Positions 1-9,626 of a stretch of 64,000 bases of DNA are shown in pieces. The position numbers and the translations under genes are program-made. This stretch comes from Lytechinus variegatus (taxonomy: Eukaryota; Echinodermata; Echinoidea; Temnopleuroida; Toxopneustidae): positions 1,550,001-1,614,000 of the forward strand of contig NC_054752.1 of assembly GCF_018143015.1 (NCBI RefSeq), in the 5' to 3' direction. Below the pieces are notes generated by a model. The model did not search any database. It had not been told where the DNA came from and was given only the letters and a program-made list of their open reading frames with translations. How positions within the stretch are numbered: the first letter of the stretch is position 1; each line of letters opens with the position of its first letter.

Positions 1-110
1 CCAGCCTGTGGACTAACAAAGAACACCCAGTTTGATGAAAGGCCGGCCTTACACGTAGACTGCACATATAAACTGCTGCAAACATAGAGCACCTAGTTTC
101 TGAAACGTAC

Positions 111-232
111 CTGTTTTTGGACATTTTCCCGTCCTCTCCTAGGTGTGTTGCTATCAGGATCAGAGGATGTTCCTGGAATCTCAAACTCTATCTCTTCTAC
201 TCTCTCTTCATGTTTGATGCATTCTGAAATCC
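111..232 (-). CDS. BARD1: BARD1 exon: end of BRCT1 and inter-BRCT linker
   Basis: A 122-nt exon. It completes the Trp codon and reads WISECIKHEERVEEIEFEIP, then a Ser/Pro/Arg stretch, ending in phase 0 at a GTACG donor. Human BARD1 has [20 protein letters not shown] at this place. The second BRCT should follow before base 1. Confidence 0.88.
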
Positions 233-3200
233 CTGCAACAGAGAAGAAGACAAATGCAAACTAACACTAGACTAGATCTATGTGCAGTACAAAATTATGC
301 CTCCACAATAGCCAGATCTGAAAAATATTACTAAGGGCCACCGCACACTTAATGACTGGTCCACAATCAGATTCAGAGCAAATTGCATTTTACCCATTTT
401 TCGAAAATGTGAATGAAAACTATGTTTTTTATTTGAGGTTCAAATTAACTGCATGATATTACAAATTACAAATGTACAAACAGCTTTATAAAACGGCCCC
501 ATGGCATTTATGTTTTATATCATATGCAGCATAGAATTAAAATGACTTACATTTTGAAGACACCACCCATCTTCCTGCTAGTACTGCCTGCATGTATTTC
601 ATGGTTCGTAGACATCTACCATCCTCCTCACATGCTGCTACAAGATGGGTAACATCAGGACTGAACTCATCAACTACTCTTCCTTCAAGGATATCACTGC
701 AAGTAATCAGGGAAGTCTTCTCCTTGGGCTTTAGGCCTGTATAATAATGAGAATAACAACACTGTGCGGTATTCAGACAAATAAACCTAGGTTTTAATTT
801 ATAAAAAGTTGGAAGGACATTATAAACAGTTCTAACAAGTACATTAATAACAGGAATGACATTCATGGAACACTACTCCCTCCCTCGCTCACTCAAAACA
901 CACCTATGACTTTATCCATACCTGTTCCAAGTAGAACCACCTGTCTATCTTGTAGGTGTTGTGATGGGGCGGTAACTGGGGTAGAGACAGGTGAATTGGT
1001 GACCTCTAATAGGGGTTTGGTAAGAAGAGCTTCCTTAATGGCTGGAGCAGCGGGTAAGTCCAGCGGTGTTTGACCATGAATGTTCCTTGATTAAAAAAAA
1101 ACAAGAACAGGAAACCATGTTTCAATGCAAATGACCATACACATTGCTTTAAAAGTTCTTAAACTTATAATCTCTTGGTGCTTCCATAGGATCTCCAAGG
1201 CAAAATCTTTTGTATGTCATTTCCTATTTCTGTATACTGATTTTTCCTAACATAGACCTAACATCTCTAGTTACCACAGTTGCCATTTATGCCGAGACAT
1301 GGAAGATGACTGAGGGGTCAGCACACAAACTTGATGTCTTTCATCACAGATGTTTGCGAAAAATTATGGGTATCAACTGGGAAGACAAGATAACAAATGA
1401 GGAAGTCCTATGGATATAAAAACAAAGGAAACTCAGCCTAACAGTGAAAGAAAGGCGACTAAAGATCCTGGGTCACACTCTTAGTATGCCTGAAGTTAGA
1501 CACTTAAAAAGAGCTCGAGTGGACTCCCGATTGGGGTAGGTGAAGGCCACTTACTACCTGGAGGACGGTAACCAAAGAACTCCAGGAAATGAGGCTTTGC
1601 TGGCAAGAGGTGAAGGCTTTAGCAGAAGACCGCCAAAGTTGGAAATTCTCTGTTGCTGCCCAATGCTCCAATTGGAACAGGAAGAACTAAGAAGGGGGGG
1701 GGGGGGCGCGCAATGAGATTATGCATAAGGTCTATTGGCTGCTCTGCATTACGATAAAGAGCTAGAGTACAGTGAAAATGAAATAGAGCGCGCCTTACCT
1801 TGTTTCTAGCGAAGCTCCTCTTTCCCTGAGGTATTTGATGACTGGTATCCTGTTGTTATTGACTGCATCATGAAGGGGCGTGTCATGCTCAAATCCAGGT
1901 GCGTTGATCAGAGCGTTGTGATCTAGGAGAAGACCTAGTAAGGATGTATGACCGTGGTTGCAGGCTTCATGCTGAGGAGAGATTGATTTGTTTGATTGTT
2001 ATTTTCTGGTTGCAAGTGAAAAAAAATATATATTTTTTTAAAGCAGTATGCAACCGGAATTGGTAATCTAGCTTAGCCAGAGGGAATATAGGAGCGCCTT
2101 GAGCACCTAGCAAGATGGATATGTGCACTATACAAGTCCTATATTATTCATTTTTATTGATCACTATTTTAAATTATTGTCCATTGCATCTCTGTTGTAA
2201 AAAAAATATATATTTTTTTACAACAGAGATGCAATGGACAATAATTTAAAATTATATATTCCCTCTGGCTAAGCTAGATTACCAATTCCGGTTGCATACT
2301 GCTTTTTGAGGACTTCCTGCCGGTACCCATTTGCCTCACCTGGGATGAGTGCTGCACAATGTGGATAAATTTCTTGTTGAAGGAAAACATGCCAGGGCTT
2401 GGAATCGAACCCACTTCCTTAAGATTGAAAGATGAGTCTTAACCAGTGGACCACAACACCCCAACGTCCGTCCCACTGAGAATGTTACATCACTATTAAA
2501 GAGTGATATTTGCTTTGTAAACTACACTTAATCATTAACTGTAGAATAATGCTAAAGCAAGGTTCTTAGTACGTGTTTGTTATTAAATTGTTAGTGTGTG
2601 TACTATATCTCTCACCAGAGGAGTCCATCCTGCATTGTCCTTTGAGTTAGGATCAGCTCCTTGCTCCAAGAGAGACTTGACCTCATTCTCATCACCCTAG
2701 GTAGGTTTCAAGAGCAAAAGAAAATAAAAACAAATCATATACAAAAGAATGTATCTCAAGTCACTCTTTGACTCTGTATACACCATCACAACACTTATAT
2801 GTATGTCAGCTGGTGAACATCTATGTGTCACATATTCAGTAACTCATACATCAACAGAAAATAGAATTTTTACTGTGTCTGCTTCAATACACATGAGTGA
2901 CTTGCCACTTCCAATTAGACAGTCTTCATTATTACTTCAGAAAAGCATTACAACCAATCTCTTTCAGACATTTTAGATTTAAGATTACATGATTGCACAT
3001 ACTCTAATTCATTACAAGTGCTTTTGGCCCTAAGGGGTTAATTGCATTGTAAATAATGAAAGGTGACTAAACCTGTAAACCCATGACTGAGGATGCCTTT
3101 CTGATTGGCCTTGACAACCATCTCATTTTGACCTTAGAATATAGCTGCAATCAGTCTAACCATTCCCCTATTTGCACTATGATATCAAACGGAATGAACC

Positions 3201-6200
3201 CTGTAGGATTTAAGAAGTTTGCCCTTAGTATATCAATAGCCATGCAAAAGGGATGAAATTCTCAAGAGTAAGAGGATATAGTAGAAGAAAGTATTTAAAC
3301 CTCTCCAAAAATTTTATTGATACATCAAAGAATCAGTAATCAATCCAGTCTCTTTTGAATACTTTAAGATTTTAGACAAAACAACGTAAAACACTGTAAT
3401 TACATAAAATCCTATGCCAGTATATCATGATAGGACATGTCAGACGTTTAATCCGACAAGTCTAGTTTCATCCGACAGTTGTCACAGTAACAATGCTTTT
3501 CAGTCAATCAAAATCAAGAAAAGCTGTCAGATCTGATAACTTTAGATGAAAATGTTGTAAAAACACTCCCCAAAATATGAAAGACTTACTTTAATACATG
3601 CTACATGCAGTGGAGTCTCCCCTCTCTTGTTTCTCTTCATCACTGCAGTCTTTGGTGAACTATACGATGAATTTGGGCTCAATGAAGTCCTTCCTCCTGA
3701 AAGTCTCTTCTTTTGACCTGTTCTGCTGCTGGTGGTAGGAGTCTCTGGAGTATGCTCTTTCACCGTTTTCTTTCTCTTGCCAGCACTGTCTGGGGTGGAA
3801 GGTTTTACTGTGACTGAAACTGTTGAAGATGGTGATCTTCTTTTCTGGCCAGCTCGTGGCACACTTGGACTACATTCCGGTGTCACATTGGATGCATCAT
3901 CAGGCAAGGACTCTGTGATCTGAACCCTTGACTTTTTTACTTTCTGATTCTGAAGCTTGGAGACAACAGGTGATGTCTTCTCTTTGTCTTTGACAGACTT
4001 GCCCTTCATCCTAATACCATCTTCAGGAGAAACTGCAGTCTTTGCAACAGGTTTGGTCTTTGCTTTGGATGTCTTGACATCACGTTTACTCGCATCCTCA
4101 GCACTACTTGATCCTGATTTCAAACTATCATCGGAGAAAGAAACATGCTTTCTACCTTCCTTTTTTGATCCTGTGACACTGGACACAGAGTCCCATTTCT
4201 TGTTTGCTGCAGCCACTTTCCTCAGTCGTGCCTCCCGTTTGGTCTGTTGAATGACCTGCAGTTTTGCTTTGCGTGTCTTTGGATGTGGAGGCGAGGCCTG
4301 GAATTCATACACTGACAAAGGGTTGTTTTCATCATTGGGCTTCTGGTTTCTCTGTCTGTTGACTGAAGCTTTCTTGCTTGACTCACCACTTCCTTTGTTA
4401 TCAGGTTTATGATTTCCTTGTGTCTTTATACCATGCTTCATCAAATCTGGATCCCCATCTGACTTCTTCCTCGCATTCTGCAGGACCCTTCCTCTCTTCT
4501 TGCCAATTTGACTGCCGGCTTTCTCTCTTTCCATCCCGGATAAGGAGTCTGTGTCTGACCCCTGAACAGAGCGAAGGGCCTTGCGGACAATCTCCCTGTG
4601 TTTGTGAAAATCTGTGTCTGATTCAGAGATAGACATTGGCTCTGTTTCAGAATCATCAGCAATCTCTGAGGCCTCATTCACACAGGAATCTTCATCATCC
4701 TTTCCCAAACTGCTCCCACCTTCCCCTGTCCGAACAGGACCAGTGTCTTCGCTCAGATCTATGCTGGCACTATCTACTTGTTCAGGGTCGTTGTTGATCA
4801 GTCGTTGGAGTCTTCGACAGAGACGGACCACCATCCCCAATTCTCTCTTGACCTGCAAGTCCTTTACCCATGCTGGGGCCTGACAGGTAGGGCAAGCATT
4901 GCCTTGGTAATTTCCTGCACAAGCCCTACAAGAGAAATAAGTGAGATAATTGGCAACACAAAACTCTCAGTATGCAGTCTATATGTATTGGTATGTACGT
5001 ATAGCTCCACGATTTCCTCCATAACTTTTTTCCAAAATACACTAAAATGCACACACCATACATTACTACATGACTGTCTAAAATATTGATCAGAATGGTT
5101 GAGTGGAGGATAGAGAGAGAGAGAGTGAGAGTATAAAAATGATTTTCTCAATGAAGAATGGTGTGCATTATAGACACATAGGCCCACATTCTGAAGTCTG
5201 GTTAACTTGACCATGGTCTAACTCTGCTAAAATTATGGGAAGCCAAAAGTGCCAAAATTTTCATTAAGTTGTATGTTTCTTATGTTTACTGTGCTCTTTC
5301 CTGATTCATCGATGGTGAAGACAATTATGCATGATTTGAGAGCCAAATGAGCTGAAATATGATATCTTTACTGTTAGTGATTTAAGTAACAATTGGCTAT
5401 CCATACTTAAACCACAACTAAAAAACCTGAGTATATAAGTTAAACCTGACTTCAGAATACGGGCCACAGACACATATTCTAAACTGAAGCCAATCTACAT
5501 GTAAACACTGTATAAAGTTGTGGTTTAAGTATGGATAGCCAAATGTGAGTCAAATCTTTAAGGTGAAAACTTAACAATTTTGACTGTCTTATTCTTTGAT
5601 GGATTTCATAAACCCCCTGCCTAATCAATAACACTGGCCCAAATTCACAAAGGTGGTTGAAAACCTACGATTTGTCCATGGTTTATGCAGATTTCGGGTA
5701 TGAATTACGCTTAATTTAGCGAGTATCTGGCACGTGTATACAAATGCTGATGCGCGCTTTTGTCACAGTGCACCAAGTTATGCTATTTTATTAACAAGTC
5801 AACTGTTGGAAGAGTGGACTGATGAATAAAGTAGCGTGGATATCCAAGGCAACAGGTGTCAATTTGGTGCATTGTGACAAAAGCGTACATCAGCATTGAA
5901 TATTTTTTATACACACGCCTGATGCGCGCTAAATTACCCGTAATTTATATAGGAAATCTGCATAAACCATGGACTCAACTTTGAGTTTTCAAAACCACCT
6001 TTGTGAATTCGGGCCTTTAAGTCTCCATTAAAACCCATCATATTGTTAGCATGAACTTATCTTTAACAGATGGATATAGTCAATACACAAACATATAGAG
6101 AGACAACTACATGTATGTAAATCTACAGTGTACATCTCTACAATGTAAACTAGTAAGAACTTACTTGCAAATAAGATGAGTACAGTTTCCCAGGGTGCAT

Positions 6201-6204
6201 GGCT
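111..6204 (-). CDS. BARD1: BARD1 orthologue, seven internal exons (gene incomplete at both ends)
   Basis: Exons at 6204-6165, 4925-3590, 2696-2616, 1971-1799, 1085-922, 736-551 and 232-111 join in phase with GT-AG introns. Protein order is: second half of a C3HC4-type RING (C..C, CTHLIC, CPTC, then PAWVKDLQVKREL), a long Ser/Lys/Pro-rich linker, ankyrin repeats (GETPLHVAC, GWTPLHEACNHGH, DTPLHDAVNNN, GQTPLDL), then the first BRCT (VTHLVAAC, ending GRWVVSSKWISECI) and a BRCT1-BRCT2 linker. This order and the HEACNHGH and WISEC signatures are those of BARD1, the nuclear E3 partner of BRCA1 in homologous recombination, whose ankyrin domain reads H4 unmethylated at Lys20 (known from human). The first RING exon was not found and the remaining BRCT exons lie before base 1. 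No in-frame stop was seen in any exon. Confidence 0.93.
551..736 (-). CDS. BARD1: BARD1 exon: first BRCT domain
   Basis: A 186-nt exon (acceptor tatacag, donor GTAAG) encoding GLKPKEKTSLITCSDILEG, then DVTHLVAACEEDGRCLRT and MKYMQAVLAGRWVVSSK. The T-H-L/V-V core and the Gly-x-Trp-hV motif are diagnostic of BRCT, and the TMKYMQAVL helix resembles human TLKCMLGIL. Confidence 0.92.
922..1085 (-). CDS. BARD1: BARD1 exon: last ankyrin and linker to BRCT
   Basis: A 164-nt exon that starts by completing an Arg codon, then NIHGQTPLDLPAAP, a Pro/Thr-rich linker, and QVVLLGTG, the first beta strand of the BRCT domain. Acceptor aatcaag, donor GTATGG. Phases fit both neighbours (2 in, 1 out). Confidence 0.88.
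1280..1693 (+). mobile_element. LINE ORF2 C-terminal relic in BARD1 intron
   Basis: Broken plus-strand translation shows YAETWKMTEGSAHKLDVFHH, RCLRKIMGINWEDKITNEE, KERRLKILGHTLSMPE and LAEDRQSWK-like text. This is the usual tail of endonuclease/reverse-transcriptase LINE polyproteins (Y-x-x-E-T-W, L-D-x-F, R-R-L/W-x-x-x-G-H). It has several frame breaks and stops, lacks the RT catalytic part, and ends at a G-run. Clade not assigned. Confidence 0.7.
1799..1971 (-). CDS. BARD1: BARD1 ankyrin exon with HEACNHGH
   Basis: A 173-nt exon (acceptor tctcctcag, donor GTAAGG). It encodes HEACNHGHTSLLGLLLDHNA and DTPLHDAVNNN, then a further repeat helix ending RERGASLETR. The HEACN stretch matches the human segment that contacts unmethylated histone H4 Lys20, so this nucleosome-reading surface appears conserved (inference from recalled human sequence). 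Confidence 0.92.
2030..2465 (-). mobile_element. tRNA-derived SINE with an inverted second copy (fold-back)
   Basis: On the minus strand a tRNA-like head starts near 2462: an A-box-like TGGTCCACTGGTT (about 2458-2446) and a B-box GGTTCGATTCC (about 2412-2402). The SINE body at 2304-2256 is repeated in inverted orientation at 2041-2090. A second inner inverted pair lies at 2167-2198 and 2219-2252, with an AT-rich turn. The left copy ends with the dispersed SINE/LINE tail seen again at 32.58 kb (GCGCCTTGAGCA). Confidence 0.65.
2616..2696 (-). CDS. BARD1: BARD1 ankyrin exon
   Basis: An 81-nt phase 0-0 exon coding 27 residues, beginning GDENEVKSLLEQGADPN and ending NAGWTPL. This completes one ankyrin repeat and starts the next. 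Acceptor ctacctag, donor GTGAG. Confidence 0.9.
3590..4925 (-). CDS. BARD1: BARD1 large exon: RING end, linker, first ankyrin
   Basis: A 1336-nt exon (acceptor cttgtag, donor GTAAG) that is open throughout. It starts with the last RING cysteines (ACAGNYQGNACPTC) and the helix after the RING, continues as about 400 residues of low-complexity linker rich in Ser, Lys, Pro and Thr, and ends at the first ankyrin repeat (RNKRGETPLHVACIK). The linker has acidic patches and many SP/TP sites and looks disordered. The vertebrate gene likewise carries its linker in one large exon. ORFs on the opposite strand here are shadows. Confidence 0.92.
5181..5465. mobile_element. MITE, GGCCC-ATTCTGA terminal family (285 bp)
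   Basis: Termini are inverted: GGCCCACATTCTGAAGTC on the left; the right end in reverse complement reads GGCCCGTATTCTGAAGTCAG, followed on both sides by GGTT(T)AACTT. There is no coding capacity. It lies in the BARD1 intron between the two RING exons. The same terminus bounds the 4.1-kb element at 41.94-46.05 kb. Confidence 0.7.
5636..6015. mobile_element. Long-TIR MITE, GGCCC..ATTCACAAAGG family (380 bp)
   Basis: The arms pair over roughly 150 bases each: GGCCCAAATTCACAAAGGTG on the left, and CACCTTTGTGAATTCGGGCC on the right. Inner matches include TCCATGGTTTATGCAGATTT and ACGCTTTTGTCACA words. No ORF. It lies in a BARD1 intron. Confidence 0.75.
6165..6204 (-). CDS. BARD1: BARD1 exon, RING core
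   Basis: Forty nucleotides with an AG acceptor (cttcttacag) and a GTAAG donor, encoding EPCTLGNCTHLICK with its neighbours' split codons. It carries the RING Cys-x4-Cys-x-His spacing and ends with two bases of a Lys codon completed by the next exon. Human BARD1 has a similarly tiny RING exon. Confidence 0.85.
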
Positions 6205-6469
6205 CTGTAAGAAGTTTGTGACTAGACAAGATAAAATGAATAATTGTATCATCTTTTTAGTTGCATAAAAAATAAATCGAAATGAAGTACTACTAATTAT
6301 TAATACAATAATTAATATTTATATTCAAGTTTTAAATTTTATGAATTATCAAATAATAATTCTTATCTATAAATTGTTCTTCAAAACAGCATTTTGTAAC
6401 ATCGCTTAACAAAGCTACTTTATAATGAAGTGGTTGAATTGTTAAGCCTATTGTATTTGTGGTGTTTAC

Positions 6470-7080
6470 GAATGGATCGAGAGATCTACATGTACATGAG
6501 ATCGGTCTGGCAAGAAACTTGTTTTCATAATTTGTACTCTGCATCTCTGTTTCCTTAGTTTCATGCTATGTACAAAAATGTACTCTCTTGTACGAGAGTC
6601 ATGGATTCGTTCAAAGAACAGATCAGCATCAACATTGTCTATCCCTCTCATAATCTTGAAGATCTGGATAAATTCTGCCCTTTGTCTTCTGTATGCCAAG
6701 GTTTGTAGTCAAAGGGCTTTCAACCAGTCGGATATTCCAGATTTCGAAGATGGGAAAGTTGCCTTGTTGCCCTTTGCTGAACTTTCTCAAGTAGGTCTTC
6801 ATCCTTCTTACGATTGGGAAACCAGACTTGAGTTACAGTACTCTAATGTCGGTCTGACAATAGTTTTATAGAGCTTGAGCCAACATCTCTCATTCAGACT
6901 TGAAAAAGACTTCTTAATGATTCCAAATTTGATATTGGCTCTCTTGACCACGTCAGCTACATTGTCAGCAAAAGATAGAGATGGGTCAAAAATTATTCCC
7001 AAGTCCTTTTCATTTTTCAGTGAGGGGATTATATTCTCTCCATTCTATTCTTTCGTTAAGGTTTTTATTCTTTTGACAAA
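6470..7080 (-). mobile_element. LINE RT C-terminal relic, inverted part
   Basis: The minus strand reads KDLGIIFDPSLSFADNV, then IKKSFSSLNERCWLKLYKTI, VRPTLEYC, and further down MAYRRQRAEFIQIFKI and TREYIFVHSMKLRKQR. This is the thumb/C-terminal region of a jockey/CR1-type reverse transcriptase. It is 5'-truncated with a few frame breaks. Its missing last part lies on the opposite strand at 7340-7530. Confidence 0.75.
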
Positions 7081-7339
7081 AAAAGAACAAAAAACATACA
7101 CCCTCCCTTTTCTCATTTCGCTTTTGTCTTTTCTCTTTTTTACCCTTTATTTATTTATTTTTTTTTTTGGGGGGGGGCACTGCCCCCTGGCCACGCGCCT
7201 GCCAGATAAAGAGGCAAGCAAGCAAAAGACTTTTGTCACTTTCATTACAAATATCAATTTTGTGATAGATTTACTAGACATAACATTAAAAAAGTAATGT
7301 CACTCCTTTTCTCTGTTTTTGAATGTGCCACCGATTTTG

Positions 7340-7530
7340 GGATGATTCTCGCATGCATTCTAGGCTTGATATTAGAAAGTAATTTTTCAGTAACAGGGTT
7401 GTAGATGTGTGGAATAGTCTTCCTGACAGTGTTATTTCAGCCTCTTCAGTCAACTCCTTCAAAATTCATCTAGATAGGCACTGGTCAAGGAATTATGATT
7501 TGCTCTATAAGCCAGTGTAGGCAGTATTGT
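7340..7530 (+). mobile_element. LINE C-terminal end, opposite orientation
   Basis: The plus strand encodes FFSNRVVDVWNSLPDSVISA then SVNSFKIHLDRHW, the standard last 40-50 residues of many LINE ORF2 proteins (VWNSLP motif). It continues from the relic at 7080-6470 after an inversion. The 7081-7330 gap is pyrimidine-rich with a G-run and no coding signal. Confidence 0.75.
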
Positions 7531-8173
7531 TTTTCCATGGTTTCTAGCATACATGTACACACTTCTGTCAGTCCTTTCTAGTCTTAAGTACTGGTATATA
7601 TATTTTGTTTTAATTATATTAATATCATGGATACTGTACAACCACCAGAGGAGATACTCCGATCGATGAACAGGCACTCAACTCAAGCCTACAGCATCGA
7701 GGACTTAAAGGGGAATCCAACCCAAATAAAGACTTGTTTTTATAAGAAAAAGAAAAATCAGACAAGTTAAAAGGTGAAAGTTTGAACAATATTGGACAAA
7801 CAACAAGAAAGTTATGAATTTTTAAAAGTTGTAAATATTGGTAATCACTATACCCATGGAGACTTCAAATTGGCCGCATATGGGATGTCATAGTGATGTA
7901 AGGCAAGGACTACTCTTCCATGTACTCCAATACATATTATGGCTAAAATACCATTTTTCCCAAAAGTTTTATTTCAAATTATATTTTTCTTTCATGAGGA
8001 CATAAAACAATATACTACCAGGATTATATTTAGATTACTGCCCCAGGGGGATAGGTACTTAGGAGAAAACCACAAATCCCTGATAATAAAGTACATGGCC
8101 TATGGGAAAGTTGTCCTTGCCCCTTGTCATAATTTACTTACCCAGTTGCCAATTTGAAATCTACATATGATGG

Positions 8174-8630
8174 TGGGCCCCAAGTCTGCGCACCTAACAA
8201 TTTGAGTTCAGATTTAACATGATTTTTTTCTTATTACACAAAATCTTTGAGTTGATAATGTTCCTTATATTATTAAGAGTAAGTGTACCAAATTTCTCAT
8301 TAAAAAATGAAAGAAAATATAGGATTTTCTTGAAAAAACTGCGGGCAGTCATTTTCAGATTGAAAAAAACAATGGTACCCCATGTCTGCGCACTCATTCA
8401 CTTTGCACACGTTTCGGGGATTTTGATGACAAAGGCTGCATTTATGAGGCTGTCACATGAAATGCCCTGAATTCATTATTTTTCCACCATTTTGAGTCGG
8501 ATTTTTTAATGAATACCTGCCTATGTATTGCATTCGTAAAGTTCGTGCTCGTTGCGTATCTTCTTTAACTAGAATCGCGCAGATACGCGGGTGCGCAGAC
8601 TTGGGAGACCGCGCAGACATGGGGGAACTG
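8174..8630. mobile_element. Nested MITE with CCCCAAGTCTGCGCAC ends
   Basis: CCCCAAGTCTGCGCAC near 8177 is mirrored by GTGCGCAGACTTGGG near 8590. A second pair, CCCATGTCTGCGCAC near 8379 and GCGCAGACATGGGGG near 8613, lies inside and next to it. AT-rich between, no coding. It sits within the TTAA element. Confidence 0.55.
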
Positions 8631-8879
8631 ACCTAGACCAAAAGCTTCGGTCTCTGTTTTGTTGGTTGTTCAGCTGAACTTCGTTGGCTTCACTCACCAA
8701 ATACATAGACCGAAGTTTAACCGTCGTCTGTACGGGGGATCAATGGCCACGGCTAATTTCTCGTTTTTCTCCTCAATACCGTGATATTTTACACAAACAG
8801 TGCATTCATATGCACCTTTAGGTGATAATGTTTAAGTAACGACAGTTTCTTACCCTAAATTCCCGCTTTGAAACTGGCA

Positions 8880-9290
8880 TTCAGAGGATTGTCTCTAAAA
8901 GTTGACACTTGCGACTCGAGTGGGCAGCCATCTTGGTAATGAATTATTCATGAAAAAGTGGCCGACGAAAGTTAGACTCCGCCCCATGACCTTTACGTCA
9001 CACATATAGCTTGGCGAGCGCGAGGAAACGTTGAAAAGGAAAAGAATATTAATATTCATAAGCCTGACGTAAAAGAGATGATCTGATTGGCCAACGGTTT
9101 CGATAAGCAGTTGACCCGGAAGTTCATCCCACCTCATATGTTTGTGTACAATATCGACTTCGGAGGAACGAGTGAATTGGGAGCTACACGACAGCCGAGG
9201 AAAGTCACTGTTTTTGTTCCTTTCGAATTGATGTTTTACCACTTTAATGCCAATTAATGCCAAGAGGAATTAACAAGCTGCATTTTGGTA
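8880..9290. promoter_or_regulatory. Promoter-like CpG-rich stretch, possibly bidirectional
   Basis: Against AT-rich surroundings this segment is CpG-rich. It holds AGCCATCTTGG (YY1-like), CCGCCC, TGACGTAA (CRE-like), ATTGGCC (CCAAT on the minus strand) and CCGGAAG (ETS). A GTAAG donor follows on each strand (minus at 8853, plus at 9288). It lies about 2.7 kb upstream of the first visible BARD1 exon, the right place for its promoter, but the link is inferred. Confidence 0.4.
9257..9287 (+). CDS. Candidate first coding exon, unknown gene
   Basis: ATG CCA AGA GGA ATT AAC AAG CTG CAT TTT G is followed by a GTAAGT donor, giving MPRGINKLHF. It sits directly downstream of the promoter-like stretch. 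I found no second exon to join it to, so it may be a 5' non-coding exon or chance. Confidence 0.2.
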
Positions 9291-9390
9291 AGTTTCTTTT
9301 TATATATCGTTGTGAAATTAATAAATAAATCGATGAGCCCCGCCGGGGGGATTTTGCGTTGTACCTCCCCTAATGGCGGGGACACGCTAG

Positions 9391-9463
9391 CGAGCCGTCT
9401 GTGGACGAGGAGAAATTAAAAAATAAAAAAATGTTAAAAAACTCCTCGAAACAGACGGCTGCC
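9391..9463. repeat. GC-rich hairpin
   Basis: AGCCGTCTGT and CGAGGAG are mirrored by CTCCTCG and ACAGACGGCT across an AT-rich loop of about 30 bases, with a small internal bulge. It lies just inside the right arm of the TTAA element. No terminator or RNA-gene identity was recognised. Confidence 0.55.
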
Positions 9464-9626
9464 AGCTGTCTAGAACTGACCATACTATTAGTGATCTCAA
9501 TTTTAAATGAGCTATAACTTTCTTATCGCTTGTCCGATTTCTTTCAAACTTTCGCCATTCTGCTTAATTTATTTTTCTTCTTCCCAACACAACATTTATG
9601 GCCAAGGCTGGATTCCCCTTTAAAGT

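Larger units (their letters stand above)
7709..9619. mobile_element. TTAA-flanked long-TIR DNA transposon (AGGGGAATCC ends)
   Basis: TTAA at 7705-7708 and 9620-9623 flanks AGGGGAATCC and GGATTCCCCT. The arms stay alignable for about 150 bases: GGTGAAAGTTTGAAC and AAGAAAGTTAT on the left have counterparts GGCGAAAGTTTGAAA and AAGAAAGTTAT in the right arm. An inner inverted copy of the left arm's inner part lies at about 8090-8160, so the original element was probably about 0.6 kb and was later split by the DNA at 8165-9465. TTAA targets suggest piggyBac or Kolobok; no transposase remains. Confidence 0.65.

Noticed and set aside
3732-4883. Several long ORFs on the plus strand opposite the large BARD1 exon.
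   Set aside because: They are shadows of the Ser/Lys-rich coding strand; no motifs or splice context.
8854-8931. Minus-strand ATG with AHSSRKCQLLETIL, resembling the start of BARD1 (AHSRAALDRLEKLL), followed by a GTAAG donor.
   Set aside because: A stop follows directly, and neither this frame nor the others supply the RING cysteines or the phase needed by the exon at 6204.
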